Positions 29,019 to 37,920 of a stretch of 64,000 nt of DNA are shown one piece after another. The translations under genes and the position numbers were made by a program. The notes under the pieces were generated by a model that was not told the origin of the DNA, ran no database searches, and saw only the letters and a program-made list of their open reading frames with translations. The DNA is from Clostridia bacterium (GTDB taxonomy: Bacteria > Bacillota > Clostridia > UBA1381 > UBA9506): positions 124,001 through 188,000 of the forward strand of contig JAFQAZ010000021.1 in assembly GCA_017416855.1 (NCBI GenBank), in the 5' to 3' direction. How positions within the stretch are numbered: the stretch's first letter is position 1; every line of letters starts with the position of its first letter.

Positions 29019-29579
29019 TCATTTAATTTTAACAGGTAAGCCGGCCACCATCAGATATGCCTCATCCGCCTGTGCTGCCACTTTTGTATTCACACGGCAG
29101 GTAATATCTCGTCGGATTCTGTTAAAGCGATCCGTCGGACGGCTACCCATCCCCAATTCATTGGTCAACATAATCACAGGAGAAGGAACACTTTTGGCTG
29201 CTTTTACCACTTCGCGCACGCTCTTCTGAATGCTTTTTTCAATCTCCACTACACTAGAAATCGGCACAGATTCCCAGCATTCATTATAATCACCTAACAA
29301 TTGTGTCACCATCACCGAAAGTCTGTCCAGCACAATGCCGTCATAGGCCGCCCCAAACTCTTCAATATGCCGGGCAATGCCATCGTAGGCCTCCAAAGTA
29401 TCCCAGCCGGAGGGCCTGAGCATTTTTCGGCACGCAATCCGGTTTTTAACTTCTTCATCGTCTTCCGGAACCAAGGTGGCAATGTAGAGAATGCTGTCAC
29501 CAACGGTTTCTGCCAGCCCTTGTGCAAAATCACTTTTGCCGCTTCTTTTTCCGCCAACAACCAAAATCAGTTTACCCAT
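29019..29579 (-). CDS. CobU/CobP homologue lacking the guanylyl-acceptor histidine
   Basis: Homologue of the bifunctional adenosylcobinamide kinase/guanylyltransferase of cobalamin nucleotide-loop assembly. The 186 residues match along the whole length: P-loop GGKRSGKSDFAQGL (about 8-21), IATLVPEDDEEVKNRI, TNELGMGSRPTDRFNRIRRD (about 136-155), the ADEAYLMVAGLPVKIK end. Salmonella CobU reads RIQHHK where this protein reads RIACRK, so both His45 and the guanylylated His46 are replaced. Kinase function may remain; the transferase step should not work as described. It follows rho by 25 bases, with no other cobalamin gene nearby. Confidence 0.82.
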   Translation of the reverse strand: MGKLILVVGGKRSGKSDFAQGLAETVGDSILYIATLVPEDDEEVKNRIACRKMLRPSGWDTLEAYDGIARHIEEFGAAYDGIVLDRLSVMVTQLLGDYNECWESVPISSVVEIEKSIQKSVREVVKAAKSVPSPVIMLTNELGMGSRPTDRFNRIRRDITCRVNTKVAAQADEAYLMVAGLPVKIK

Positions 29580-29604
29580 ATGCATGCCCTCCTGTTGTTT
29601 TATT

Positions 29605-30939
29605 TTATTTTTGATTTTTTCTGGATGTTTCAAAGTTTTTCATAATAACCTCAACCATTTCGTCATTGTTCTTTGTCCTGATTAAGGTATTAATCAGTTG
29701 TTCTGTTACTTCCTGAACCGTTAAAGACGAAGACATATCACGACGAATAGCCCACACCGCCTCCAGTTCCTTTTGCGACTGCAACAGTTCTTCTTTTCTG
29801 GTGCCGGATTTCTGAATATCCACCGCCGGAAAAATCCGTTTTTCAGAAAGCCGTCTGTCCAAATGCAGTTCCATATTACCGGTACCCTTAAACTCTTCAA
29901 AAATCACATCATCCATACGGCTACCGGTTTCAATCAAAGCCGTTGCCAGAATGGTCAGGCTACCCCCGTTCTCAATGTTTCGTGCTGCTCCAAAAAACTT
30001 CTTCGGTTTGTGCAGTGCCCCGGGATCCAGACCGCCGGAAAGGGTTCTGCCCGAAGGAGGAACTGTCAGGTTATAAGCCCGCGCCAACCGTGTAATGGAA
30101 TCTAAAAGAACCACCACATCTTTTCGTTGTTCAACCAGTCTTTGTGCCCGTTCCAGCACAATTTCCGCCACCTTGGTGTGATGCTCCGGCGGTTGATCAA
30201 AGGTCGAAAACACCACATCTCCTGAGATGGAACGCTTCATATCCGTAACCTCTTCCGGCCGTTCATCAATCAAAAGAACAATTAGCGTTACTTCTGGATG
30301 ATTTTTTTCAATATTGTTGGCAATATTTTTCAAAACCGTAGTTTTACCTGCTTTTGGGGGTGCTACAATTAAGCCACGCTGGCCCTTACCGATGGGAGCT
30401 ATCAAATCCACCAATCGCATCGAAAAATCATTCTGTGCATTTTCTAACCGGATACGTTCCTCCGGATAAATTGGTGTTAAGTATTCAAAAGGGCGTCGAC
30501 GAATAGCCTTATCCGGCGTATCATCATTCACATGCTGCACAAAAATTAATGCCGGAAATTTTTCGCCCTCTTTTGGTGCACGAGCAATGCCGGTCACTTT
30601 ATCGCCGGTTTTCAGGTTAAACCGACGAATCTGAGTGGGGGATACATACACATCCTTCGGCGTTGACAAATAGTTTTCGCCGCGCAAAAAGCCGTATCCC
30701 TCTGCCAGAACTTCCAGAATACCGCCTACAAGATTGTCAGTCCCCTGCAGCATCAGACCGTTTTTTTCCTGCACAGGAGCTTTTTCAGTTTCTTTGTCCT
30801 GAATCGTTTCTTGTCCTTCTGCTTCTTGTTGCAAAAGCAATTCAATCAGTTCCTGCTTTTTATATTTCGCAATTCCTTTAATTCCTTTTTCTTTAGCAAT
30901 CAGCCTGAGTTCATCAATTTTTTTAGTTGAAAAATCCAC
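29605..30939 (-). CDS. rho: Transcription termination factor Rho
   Basis: Hexameric RNA helicase that ends transcription at unstructured C-rich RNA. The 444-residue product has the Rho N-terminal helical domain ([20 protein letters not shown]), a cold-shock RNA-binding domain ([14 protein letters not shown], about residues 75-88), Walker [14 protein letters not shown] (about 176-188), Walker [17 protein letters not shown] (about 254-269) and the R loop [17 protein letters not shown]. The start is GTG 30939, with AGGAGGT 6 bases upstream; the earlier in-frame ATG has no such site. It lies at the right-hand border of the phage-like cluster. Confidence 0.95.
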   Translation of the reverse strand: MDFSTKKIDELRLIAKEKGIKGIAKYKKQELIELLLQQEAEGQETIQDKETEKAPVQEKNGLMLQGTDNLVGGILEVLAEGYGFLRGENYLSTPKDVYVSPTQIRRFNLKTGDKVTGIARAPKEGEKFPALIFVQHVNDDTPDKAIRRRPFEYLTPIYPEERIRLENAQNDFSMRLVDLIAPIGKGQRGLIVAPPKAGKTTVLKNIANNIEKNHPEVTLIVLLIDERPEEVTDMKRSISGDVVFSTFDQPPEHHTKVAEIVLERAQRLVEQRKDVVVLLDSITRLARAYNLTVPPSGRTLSGGLDPGALHKPKKFFGAARNIENGGSLTILATALIETGSRMDDVIFEEFKGTGNMELHLDRRLSEKRIFPAVDIQKSGTRKEELLQSQKELEAVWAIRRDMSSSLTVQEVTEQLINTLIRTKNNDEMVEVIMKNFETSRKNQK

Positions 30940-31012
30940 AGATATACCTCCTGTATAACAGAACAAAACAGTCAGAAAATAATAAAAAAATCAAAATTGT
31001 ATATAAAGAATA

Positions 31013-31065
31013 ATGATACAATTAATCAAAGAAATAAAGCTATGCTCTATGATTAATTGTATCAT
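31013..31065. repeat. 16-bp AT-rich inverted repeat at the end of the phage-like cluster
   Basis: ATGATACAATTAATCA (31013-31028) and its exact reverse complement (31050-31065) flank a 21-base spacer, between the last phage-like gene and rho. The stem is AT-rich and no strong T-run follows on either strand, so it could be a weak bidirectional terminator or an operator for rho; the function is not shown by the sequence. Confidence 0.7.
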
Positions 31066-31173
31066 ACCCCTCCGCGAGACGCAATATATAAAAATAAACA
31101 AAAAAATATAACGTAAATCATATAAAAAGCCAAATTAAAATGACGGAAAGTCTCTTTTTTCAACAACTTAAAA

Positions 31174-31365
31174 CTAGCTTTCATTTTTTTCGTTGTTTTT
31201 CTTAGCAAAGAAATATGTAATGACCATTGTAACCACATTAGAAAACAACAAAAATACATTCTCGTCCATTTTTTTATTAGCCATAGCAACAAAAACCAAA
31301 GCAAATACCAATACCAGTGTCACGATGCTTTTCACATCAAACAATTTCCAGAAGTGATTCATCAT
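31174..31365 (-). CDS. small holin-like membrane protein
   Basis: A 63-residue protein with two predicted membrane helices (SIVTLVLVFALVFVAMA, about residues 13-29, and VFLLFSNVVTMVITYFFAK, about 37-55) and a charged tail (KKNNEKNES). This size and layout, next to an amidase at the end of a phage late module, fit a holin or holin partner. No named family is certain. GAGGAG lies a few bases before the ATG. A frame-shifted open frame over the same bases (31062-31304) is judged spurious. Confidence 0.6.
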   Translation of the reverse strand: MMNHFWKLFDVKSIVTLVLVFALVFVAMANKKMDENVFLLFSNVVTMVITYFFAKKNNEKNES

Positions 31366-31375
31366 AATGCTCCTC

Positions 31376-32083
31376 TCATTTCACTTGGTTTACCAGCTTA
31401 TAATATCCCCAATAAAGAGGCGAGCCATTTCTTTTTGCCTCGTCCAGGGCCTGCACAAAGTTTGGTATTTCAGTTATAGGAAAATAACTGTGGTTTAATT
31501 CCCACACAATATCATTCGGTGTTTCCAACAACTTATGACTTTGCATCCCCAATCCTTCCAGAAGGCCCTCTGCAATGACTTGAAAAACAGCTTCCTTTTT
31601 CTGTTGATATAGATTCATATCATCTTTGTCATCAATAAAACAAATTTCCAAAAGGCTATACGCCACTCCTTGCTTGTTACACACATTCATAACAAGCAAA
31701 TTGTTTCTGCGCTTTACGCCTCTGTTTGCAAAACCGACAGAAGCCAGTTTTTTCACCATTACTTCCTCAAGCTTGCAACTCTTTGCAGCGTGATGTACCA
31801 AGCATTCCGTTCCTGTGATTTTGCCATTTCCTTTTTCATCAAAGGCCGCGGCATTAAAATGAATTTCCAGAACATAATCATACTGTTTAAAATCAAAGTG
31901 TTTGCCCGCTGATAAATACTTATATAAATTTTTACGAACATCAAAAGCATCCACGCAAACCCGGGACGACAGTTTCTCCTTTAACGCCTCCACCACTTCT
32001 CTTGTCAGTTCTGCTTCTCGATAGCCACATCCGCAGGCACCTGCATCCCCTTGACCATGTCCGGCAACCAATAAAACTTTCAA
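31376..32083 (-). CDS. N-acetylmuramoyl-L-alanine amidase (phage endolysin type)
   Basis: Zinc amidase of the Amidase_3 fold that cuts the peptide from muramic acid; in this context the endolysin. The 235-residue product has VLLVAGHGQGDAGACGCGY with the first zinc His (residues 3-21), GYREAELTREVVEAL with the zinc Glu, YVLEIHFNAAAFD with the second His, and LLEICFIDDKDDM with the catalytic Glu. No signal peptide is seen, so release would depend on a holin. The start is TTG 32083, 7 bases after AAAGGAGG; the ATG upstream overlaps that site. The C-terminal 60 residues are of unknown type. Confidence 0.88.
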   Translation of the reverse strand: MKVLLVAGHGQGDAGACGCGYREAELTREVVEALKEKLSSRVCVDAFDVRKNLYKYLSAGKHFDFKQYDYVLEIHFNAAAFDEKGNGKITGTECLVHHAAKSCKLEEVMVKKLASVGFANRGVKRRNNLLVMNVCNKQGVAYSLLEICFIDDKDDMNLYQQKKEAVFQVIAEGLLEGLGMQSHKLLETPNDIVWELNHSYFPITEIPNFVQALDEAKRNGSPLYWGYYKLVNQVK

Positions 32084-32096
32084 GCGTATTCCTCCT

Positions 32097-32414
32097 TTAT
32101 ATTTCATTCGGCATCTGCATCATCTGATGATATAAATCCGTAGCCACATCATTGCCACCCAGCTCGTGATAGCTGTCGTAAGCCCGTGTTAGTGCTTCTT
32201 TAGCATAGAGGGGGCAAAAGCCCCGCTCTGTATATTTATCGTAAGACCGTATAATCTCCGCCCTAAGAAGACACTGCACACCCTTTTTAAAGGCATTTTC
32301 CTTCTTGTGACTCTGCCGGAATCCGGCTATTGCCATACTGATTAAGGAAACACAACTACCACACACAAAGGGCACCAGCCAACGTAGAACTAAATCCCAG
32401 ACCTCATTCTGCAT
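32097..32414 (-). CDS. phage holin-like protein with one membrane helix
   Basis: A 105-residue protein with an N-terminal membrane helix (WLVPFVCGSCVSLISMAIAG, about residues 12-31) and a helical cytosolic part (RAEIIRSYDKYTERGFCPLY, then YDSYHELGGNDVATDLYHQM). This layout is common directly upstream of amidases in clostridial phages and is usually called a holin or lysis accessory protein. ATG 32414 follows GGAGGTGGAGG and overlaps the end of the preceding small gene. Confidence 0.65.
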   Translation of the reverse strand: MQNEVWDLVLRWLVPFVCGSCVSLISMAIAGFRQSHKKENAFKKGVQCLLRAEIIRSYDKYTERGFCPLYAKEALTRAYDSYHELGGNDVATDLYHQMMQMPNEI

Positions 32415-32589
32415 TTTCCTCCACCTCCGGATATTGCGCATCAATGGCCATGCTGATTTCTGCTAAATCCTTTTCTGAAAGCACGCCCTTTTCCAGCCAA
32501 CCGGCAGCGTTTAAAATCACCTGATAATCCGCCATCCTGCCAACAGCGTTAAGTAAACCTTTCTTGATAAAATCCTTTAAATTAAACAT
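32404..32589 (-). CDS. small phage protein (XkdX-like position)
   Basis: A 61-residue, mostly helical protein (DFIKKGLLNAVGRMADYQVI, then GWLEKGVLSEKDLAEISMAI). Short proteins of this kind sit between fibre genes and lysis genes in many Bacillota phages, where XkdX-like proteins also occur. The function is not known. Its ATG overlaps the stop of the fibre gene (TAATG), and its own end overlaps the next start by 11 bases. Confidence 0.65.
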   Translation of the reverse strand: MFNLKDFIKKGLLNAVGRMADYQVILNAAGWLEKGVLSEKDLAEISMAIDAQYPEVEENAE

Positions 32590-33968
32590 TACACATTCCC
32601 TCCTAATGAAATGATTGCATTTGTCAGTTGTTCAATGACCTTGCTTATGTCCTTGTTATATTGGCACGATACTACAGCCCCACCCGTGTCGGGCAAAAGA
32701 CTTGTGTATGGATGATATAAAACCACATGATCTACTGTGCCATCTGCATTAACTGTATATTTTGTTTCTTTATATTCTTCGTATGGCTCTGCTGCACTAC
32801 CAGCATTAAGCATAATTCTTGATTGATAATTCTTATACTCCCCTGCACCAGTAAAATATAAAAGTATCTCTGTAGTTTCTGTTAGGGTAAAGCTTTTGCT
32901 TCTTGTCGACATCATACCAGCTGCACCATAACAACCAATTGTCACAATTGTTTTACCAGCACGACTTCTAACAACAAAGTAAAAAGCAGTGTCACCATTG
33001 CCAACAGTATTAACACAAGTGCCACTTATATATTGATTTGAAAAAGTATAAGTGCCAGGAGGTAATATAGTGCCATTAAGTTTATTCATGGAAACACCAT
33101 TAGTAGAAGAGCCATTTAAAGTTAATAAATTATTAGAAAAAGTTAAAGATAAATTACCTGTATACTCAGCAAAAGAATAATCAAAAGGCTTGCTTAAATT
33201 CTTTCCAGTTTGTACCAAAGTAACTGCAGAAGGATTTTCCACGCCCGAAACCTTTACTGTCGATGTGTGCGAAACAGGGGAAACATCATCCATAAATACT
33301 ACCGCACCATTAGTCAAGCCCTTCAAAGCGTTACCAAAGGTATTGTTCATCTGCCTGTAAGCTTCCTGACGCTCTACCTCCGCCGCTATGCGCTCCGCTT
33401 CAGACTGAACTCTTCTTTCTTCTCCCTGTTCTCTTGTTGTTTCAGCGTTAAGTCGTTGTTCTTCTGCCATGAGTCTTTCTGTTTCAGCAAGAACACGGCT
33501 TTCTTCTGTCGCAACAATATCCACAATAGGTCGTGCTTTTTCTGTTACTTCTCTTGCTTCTACTAGGGTATTATGCAATTCCGTCAAAAGAGGAGCCGCA
33601 TCTTCTGCCAGTTCTCCCTCTCCAAATCCCTCTCGCACAGAAATGATCAGTTCCTTCACTGTTAAATACCCACCATCTTGCGTTAACAAGGCCACCTCTA
33701 AGGAAAGTGTTCCCGGTATGGCATACATAGAAGACTTCACATCATAAAAAGCATGTCCCAGCGCATCAACCACACCTTCATCGAAAACCACAACACCATC
33801 GGACCGTTTTCCCTTCACCACCAAACTGCATCCCGTAGCATCATATACGCCATTATCATAAAAAACAAACTGTAACCGATACGCTTGCACATCTCCGGTG
33901 GTAAAAACTGCATCTGTTTCAAGAGTTCGTTTTCCCTTCATATCTGTTCGAATTGTATATGTAATCAC
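32589..33968 (-). CDS. BppU-type baseplate upper protein / receptor-binding protein
   Basis: The 459-residue product starts with a BppU-like N-terminal domain (TYTIRTDMKGKRTLETDAVF, about residues 3-22, to about 110), which docks on the baseplate. A long charged coiled coil follows (about 135-205, rich in AEEQRLNAETTREQGEERR). The C-terminal half is a beta-rich head with LTFSNNLLTLNGSS and an end YNKDISKVIEQLTNAIISLG seen in many tail fibres. The head-encoding DNA (about 32740-33200) is more AT-rich than the rest of the cluster. GTG start at 33968 after AGGGGGATAAC. Confidence 0.8.
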   Translation of the reverse strand: MITYTIRTDMKGKRTLETDAVFTTGDVQAYRLQFVFYDNGVYDATGCSLVVKGKRSDGVVVFDEGVVDALGHAFYDVKSSMYAIPGTLSLEVALLTQDGGYLTVKELIISVREGFGEGELAEDAAPLLTELHNTLVEAREVTEKARPIVDIVATEESRVLAETERLMAEEQRLNAETTREQGEERRVQSEAERIAAEVERQEAYRQMNNTFGNALKGLTNGAVVFMDDVSPVSHTSTVKVSGVENPSAVTLVQTGKNLSKPFDYSFAEYTGNLSLTFSNNLLTLNGSSTNGVSMNKLNGTILPPGTYTFSNQYISGTCVNTVGNGDTAFYFVVRSRAGKTIVTIGCYGAAGMMSTRSKSFTLTETTEILLYFTGAGEYKNYQSRIMLNAGSAAEPYEEYKETKYTVNADGTVDHVVLYHPYTSLLPDTGGAVVSCQYNKDISKVIEQLTNAIISLGGNV

Positions 33969-33978
33969 CGTTATCCCC

Positions 33979-34875
33979 CTAACATAATGTAATATGAAGA
34001 TTCACCGCCGGCGAGGTATTATATCCTGCCTGTGCCCGCTTCGCTCTTTGATACACACGAAGCACCCCATCATCACCTATTTCAAACCGCAAATATACAT
34101 AGTAATGATGATTACTTACAGAAGACAAAACGGAATAGCTCACTAACAGCTCACTATTTTCCGATTGATAGGTGAATCCTCTCTCCACATCGGCAAGATT
34201 CGCCATCGTTGACATCGTACTAAAGGCAGAACCACTCTCCAATTCAGCAAAACCGCAACACGCATTATAAATATACTCGCCGGATTCTATTCCTTCTGAC
34301 CAGACTGCCACATGTTGATAACCAACATCAGCAAGGTCTATTTCCCACAGCAGTTTTTCTTCCAGAACTCCATCCCAGTAAAACCGTTTAACAAAGGTTT
34401 CACTGCCGTGCACGCCTGGAAACGGATTTTTCATCCAGGCTTTGGCTGGTCCACCGACCACTGTTCCCTCTGCCGTTATCCGGCCAAGTAACACATAATC
34501 TGCACCTGACGGTTGTTCTTCCGTGCAGCGTGGCATCACAAATCCTGTCAACACATCATGTTCAAACCAAACATATACTTCTTTGTTTTCGGGTAAATCA
34601 AGCGTAACACCCTCTGTATCAATGACTACCTTTCGTCCGTCTTCCATAAACAAAACACCTTCGCCTATTTGCACCTGCCCAGTTGTCAACGAAAGGACAC
34701 AGCCCGTCGAAACGCCTTTTGTCACCAACGACTGTGCGATACCATTTAAATCATCTACACCATAGGTCATATCATCCGAAAATTGTAAATCGCCGCCGCC
34801 CAAGTCTTCAGCCACCTGATTCAGATATTCCGCTGTCACCAATTCATTATCTAAAAAATTTACAGTATAAGCCAT
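33979..34875 (-). CDS. phage baseplate or tail tip protein, unknown family
   Basis: A 298-residue protein with no motif I can name with certainty. It starts AYTVNFLDNELVTAEYLNQV, which resembles the N-termini of small tail tip proteins in clostridial siphophages, and continues as a beta-rich chain (VLSLTTGQVQIGEGVLFMED, KEVYVWFEHDVLTGFVMPRC). Its place between the Gp37-like hub and the BppU-type protein supports a baseplate role. AAGGAGAGG precedes the ATG. Confidence 0.65.
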   Translation of the reverse strand: MAYTVNFLDNELVTAEYLNQVAEDLGGGDLQFSDDMTYGVDDLNGIAQSLVTKGVSTGCVLSLTTGQVQIGEGVLFMEDGRKVVIDTEGVTLDLPENKEVYVWFEHDVLTGFVMPRCTEEQPSGADYVLLGRITAEGTVVGGPAKAWMKNPFPGVHGSETFVKRFYWDGVLEEKLLWEIDLADVGYQHVAVWSEGIESGEYIYNACCGFAELESGSAFSTMSTMANLADVERGFTYQSENSELLVSYSVLSSVSNHHYYVYLRFEIGDDGVLRVYQRAKRAQAGYNTSPAVNLHITLC

Positions 34876-34889
34876 CTTTTCCTCTCCTT

Positions 34890-35831
34890 TCAGTTAAACA
34901 TTGGTTCTTCTCCGCAATTGTCCGCTTCGTACCAGATATGCACACTGTTGATTTGCTTCTCTTCCGACATAGAAAAACCCCCTCTTGTGATACGTAACTC
35001 CATAGAATCACCAAGTTCATAGTCTTTTCCAAACTGCAGGCCTTTCATAAAAGCTGACGCCGTTTTCTGTCTTATCTTCTTTCCAAGAACTTGCTTTGCT
35101 TCAAGCTCTGTCTGATGGCCCAACAAGCAATCCCATCGTAGCATTCCGGCCTCGTCATCATTTTGACTGATATATGTCCAGATATCCTCTCCGCCATTTT
35201 CGTCTTCCTGCCGGAACCAGCCACCGCTATAAGCGTCCAGTCCATTTTCCGAATAAGAACAGTCATATACATTTCCGTTATCCTCTGATAGCACAACCGG
35301 CCGTCTCTTACCATATCTTGCCTCATAAATCCAGGTTTTTTTTATAGGATCAAACCGCAGCAAATGTCCTGCTTTGTCCTGTTCCAGACATTTTATCACC
35401 GCCTCCGATACCGTACAATCTTCTAAAATTCCAAAATCCTGTATTGCTCCGCTCCCTGTTTCAGGCGCAAGTTCCAGTTCCGATACATCGTTAAAGGCCT
35501 CCTGCACCAGCTTTCCCGTCACCTGCTCTGCCGTACCGTTTAACGCCTCACAAGCTGGCACAACACGTCTTGTCAGAAGCCAGTTACAGGTCCTGCCGTA
35601 TAACACACATTCATGAGTCAACCGCCAACCGACAATAACCCCCTGCTTATCTCCCTGCACAACCAACAAATATTTATGCTTATGCAAAAGCTTCGTCACC
35701 TTATCCGATGTAGCCGTATGCAGTTCAAAAGTGCCAACATCATTAAAATAAAGCTCCCAGTTAACGGAAAACACATCGTGAAGAATTAAAAGCGGCGTAA
35801 AAGAAAAATCGTAAAACCAAATGCTTTCCAA
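34890..35831 (-). CDS. siphovirus ReqiPepy6 Gp37-like tail hub protein
   Basis: A 313-residue protein matching the Gp37-like (PF14594) tail proteins: it starts ESIWFYDFSFTPLLILHDVF, has GVIVGWRLTHECVLYGRTCN, RRVVPACEAL, and a later YDCSYSENGLDAY. Proteins of this family occupy the tail hub or Tal position directly after the distal tail gene, as here. The start is TTG 35831, immediately after the Dit stop, with GGAGG 11 bases upstream inside the Dit end. Confidence 0.8.
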   Translation of the reverse strand: MESIWFYDFSFTPLLILHDVFSVNWELYFNDVGTFELHTATSDKVTKLLHKHKYLLVVQGDKQGVIVGWRLTHECVLYGRTCNWLLTRRVVPACEALNGTAEQVTGKLVQEAFNDVSELELAPETGSGAIQDFGILEDCTVSEAVIKCLEQDKAGHLLRFDPIKKTWIYEARYGKRRPVVLSEDNGNVYDCSYSENGLDAYSGGWFRQEDENGGEDIWTYISQNDDEAGMLRWDCLLGHQTELEAKQVLGKKIRQKTASAFMKGLQFGKDYELGDSMELRITRGGFSMSEEKQINSVHIWYEADNCGEEPMFN

Positions 35832-36680
35832 TCACATCACCGCCTCCAGATATTTTTCCTTCATTCGGCAAGTCACCAATATATCACTATCTATTGCAAA
35901 ATTTGTCACTGTAAACTTATTTTCACCGGGTTCCATGTACATATTCTTGAGAATTGTATCCTGTGACATAAAGAAAATCAGATTCCCCTCATTGTTATCT
36001 TCCCGAACAGCGTCACTTGTAATGCTCCGTCCGGCAACATCCACCGTAACGGTTTCTCCTTCCTGCAAATCATATTGCAGATTAAGATGTGCACCGGTCG
36101 TTTTGTTTTCCAATAAAATCCCTGACCCACCACCGGATGCCTTATTGCAGAAAATAATAAAAACAGGCTCTGATGCCACATCGCCCCGGTTATCTACGAC
36201 ACTATCCATAATTCTTCTCGTAAACAGACAAGGCATTTTAAAATGACTTTCCACTAAATCTTCCCGGCTATATAAAGCCTTTTTCACAGCTTCCGCTCCT
36301 TCAAAAAACGGATCATCCGCCGTAAACTGAACCACAAATTCTCTATAGGCACCACTGGGCTTTTGGATTTCAAAATGGCTGCAATAAGCATTAATCCTCC
36401 GTATTTTAACACCATCTGTTACAGTTAAGCGACCTTTTTGATTTAAAACTCTCATTCCCAGCGAGAGGGTTTCACCATCGCCGGCATAATCCCCACGAAG
36501 AGTCACCACTCTTGCCTCTGCTTTTTCCCGGATGGTTACCTGACCAGGACTTTCCGCATAACTTGCCGTAAAAAAAGATTTTTCCGCCAACGAAAGCCCG
36601 CTATAATTCGTTATATTCCAATGTTCGTTTCCGCCACCGAACCGTATTGCCCCGATTTCATTTTCATAATAAAGCAGCAT
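35832..36680 (-). CDS. distal tail protein (Dit family)
   Basis: A 282-residue protein of the siphophage distal tail/phage tail family. It reads GNEHWNITNYSGLSLAEKSF at the N-terminus, RVVTLRGDYAGDGETLSLG, FVVQFTADDPFFEGAEAV and a C-terminal galectin-like portion (PGENKFTVTNFAIDSDILVT). Dit caps the tail tube and ties it to the hub. ATG 36680 lies 7 bases from GGGAGG; an ATG two codons earlier is too close. It follows the tape measure gene as expected. Confidence 0.82.
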   Translation of the reverse strand: MLLYYENEIGAIRFGGGNEHWNITNYSGLSLAEKSFFTASYAESPGQVTIREKAEARVVTLRGDYAGDGETLSLGMRVLNQKGRLTVTDGVKIRRINAYCSHFEIQKPSGAYREFVVQFTADDPFFEGAEAVKKALYSREDLVESHFKMPCLFTRRIMDSVVDNRGDVASEPVFIIFCNKASGGGSGILLENKTTGAHLNLQYDLQEGETVTVDVAGRSITSDAVREDNNEGNLIFFMSQDTILKNMYMEPGENKFTVTNFAIDSDILVTCRMKEKYLEAVM

Positions 36681-36682
36681 CT

Positions 36683-37846
36683 TCATCCCTCCCTGAGTTG
36701 TTCAATTGCTGCATGATTCCTGATGCTGCGCAATTGCTCAGCAACTGTTTCACCGGAACCGTTCAGAACATATGTCATAGAATTCTGCACATTCTGAATG
36801 GTATTGTTCTCCGCTGCAGACATCAGACTTCCTGTCTCCAGCGCCACTGCAGGCACCATTGACTGAATTGCTTGCCAAAGCACCTTCTGTAAGTCTCCAA
36901 CTTTATTGATAAATCCCGTACCAAAGGCTTCTGCTGATAGAGCCCCTTCCTGAAAAAAGCCTTCCGGTATGGTGCCATACCACTTCGTCAGCTCTGTTTC
37001 CACTATTCCAAGAGCCTCCTTTGTATCGTCTCTGTAACTTTGGTAGGCTGTTTCTCTGGCAAGTTTCTGAATTGCCTTCCAGTCCTCTAGGTATTTTGAT
37101 AAATCATGTTCGTCTAAGGATAACAGCGCTTCCTGATATAAAACTGCTTCTTCAACCGGCATTTCTAAAATGGAATGAAACAGTTCTTCGGGAATCTCCT
37201 GTTTCGCTCGCACTGTATTCAGCAAATCTGCATATTGTTCCAGTGTTTCTCGTTCCTTGGATAAATCCACCACCGTATCCACGTACACTTCTTTGCTGTC
37301 TTTTGACCCATTGCTGATAAATGTAGTCGTCTTTTGCCTGAACAGTTGCCCATAACCCACCAGCTTCTTTTCCATCTTTTCCCTAGCTTTTTCCAGTTCT
37401 CCCAGGCTTTCTGTTGCTCTCTGCGCTATATCAGAAAACGCGGCTACGATAGCATTTTTTTGTATTTGAATATGTTGTTCAACCTCGCTGAGATGTTCCT
37501 TCAGCGTATCAACATATTCTTGATTGCCTTTTTTCTGCAATCTGAGTCGCTCGCTATTTTGCAGATTTTCAACCTGACGGGCCGTACGTGCATTCTTGAG
37601 TTTGCTTTGCAATATACTTTGTTGATTGGCTTCTTCGGCATCTGCAATTTCTTTTTCCAGTCTTTGCTTTTCGTCAAAAAAATCCCGTTGTTCGCCTAAT
37701 ATTTCCTCATTAAGCTTTTCCAGTGCACTCCGGGTTGTCCCGGCATTTTCAGCAAGCCCCAGCCCGAAGCCTTCTGTAAATAATCGGCCTGTTGTTTTTC
37801 CCGCTTCCATCGGTTCCTGTATAATTTGTTCCTTCCGATCTGCCAT
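36683..37846 (-). CDS. very short tail tape measure protein
   Basis: The 387 residues resemble the C-terminal part of long clostridial tape measure proteins: TGRLFTEGFGLGLAENAGTT, a long coiled coil (about 25-160, with RLEKEIADAEEANQQSILQS), IAQRATESLGELEKAREKM, IPEELFHSILEMPVEEAVLY, FQEGALSAEAFGTGFINKVG and the end RSIRNHAAIEQLREG. Typical tape measures have 700-2000 residues. The usual N-terminal membrane-like part is missing. The frame stays open at least 28 codons before the ATG, into the end of Gp15, and the AAAGGG site is weak, so either the start is off or an internal deletion joined the genes. Confidence 0.78.
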   Translation of the reverse strand: MADRKEQIIQEPMEAGKTTGRLFTEGFGLGLAENAGTTRSALEKLNEEILGEQRDFFDEKQRLEKEIADAEEANQQSILQSKLKNARTARQVENLQNSERLRLQKKGNQEYVDTLKEHLSEVEQHIQIQKNAIVAAFSDIAQRATESLGELEKAREKMEKKLVGYGQLFRQKTTTFISNGSKDSKEVYVDTVVDLSKERETLEQYADLLNTVRAKQEIPEELFHSILEMPVEEAVLYQEALLSLDEHDLSKYLEDWKAIQKLARETAYQSYRDDTKEALGIVETELTKWYGTIPEGFFQEGALSAEAFGTGFINKVGDLQKVLWQAIQSMVPAVALETGSLMSAAENNTIQNVQNSMTYVLNGSGETVAEQLRSIRNHAAIEQLREG

Positions 37847-37920
37847 ATTCGGTCCAAACCCTTTCTGCTCACAAACTTCTATTGATTCCTTACCGTGAGC
37901 CTGTAAGAAATCACTTTGCT

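Noticed and set aside
31062-31304. 80-codon open frame with hydrophobic product overlapping the small holin-like gene
   Set aside because: It is the frame-shifted image of the 31174-31365 gene, rich in Trp and Leu, and has no ribosome binding site; the other frame has a good site and a normal two-helix layout.
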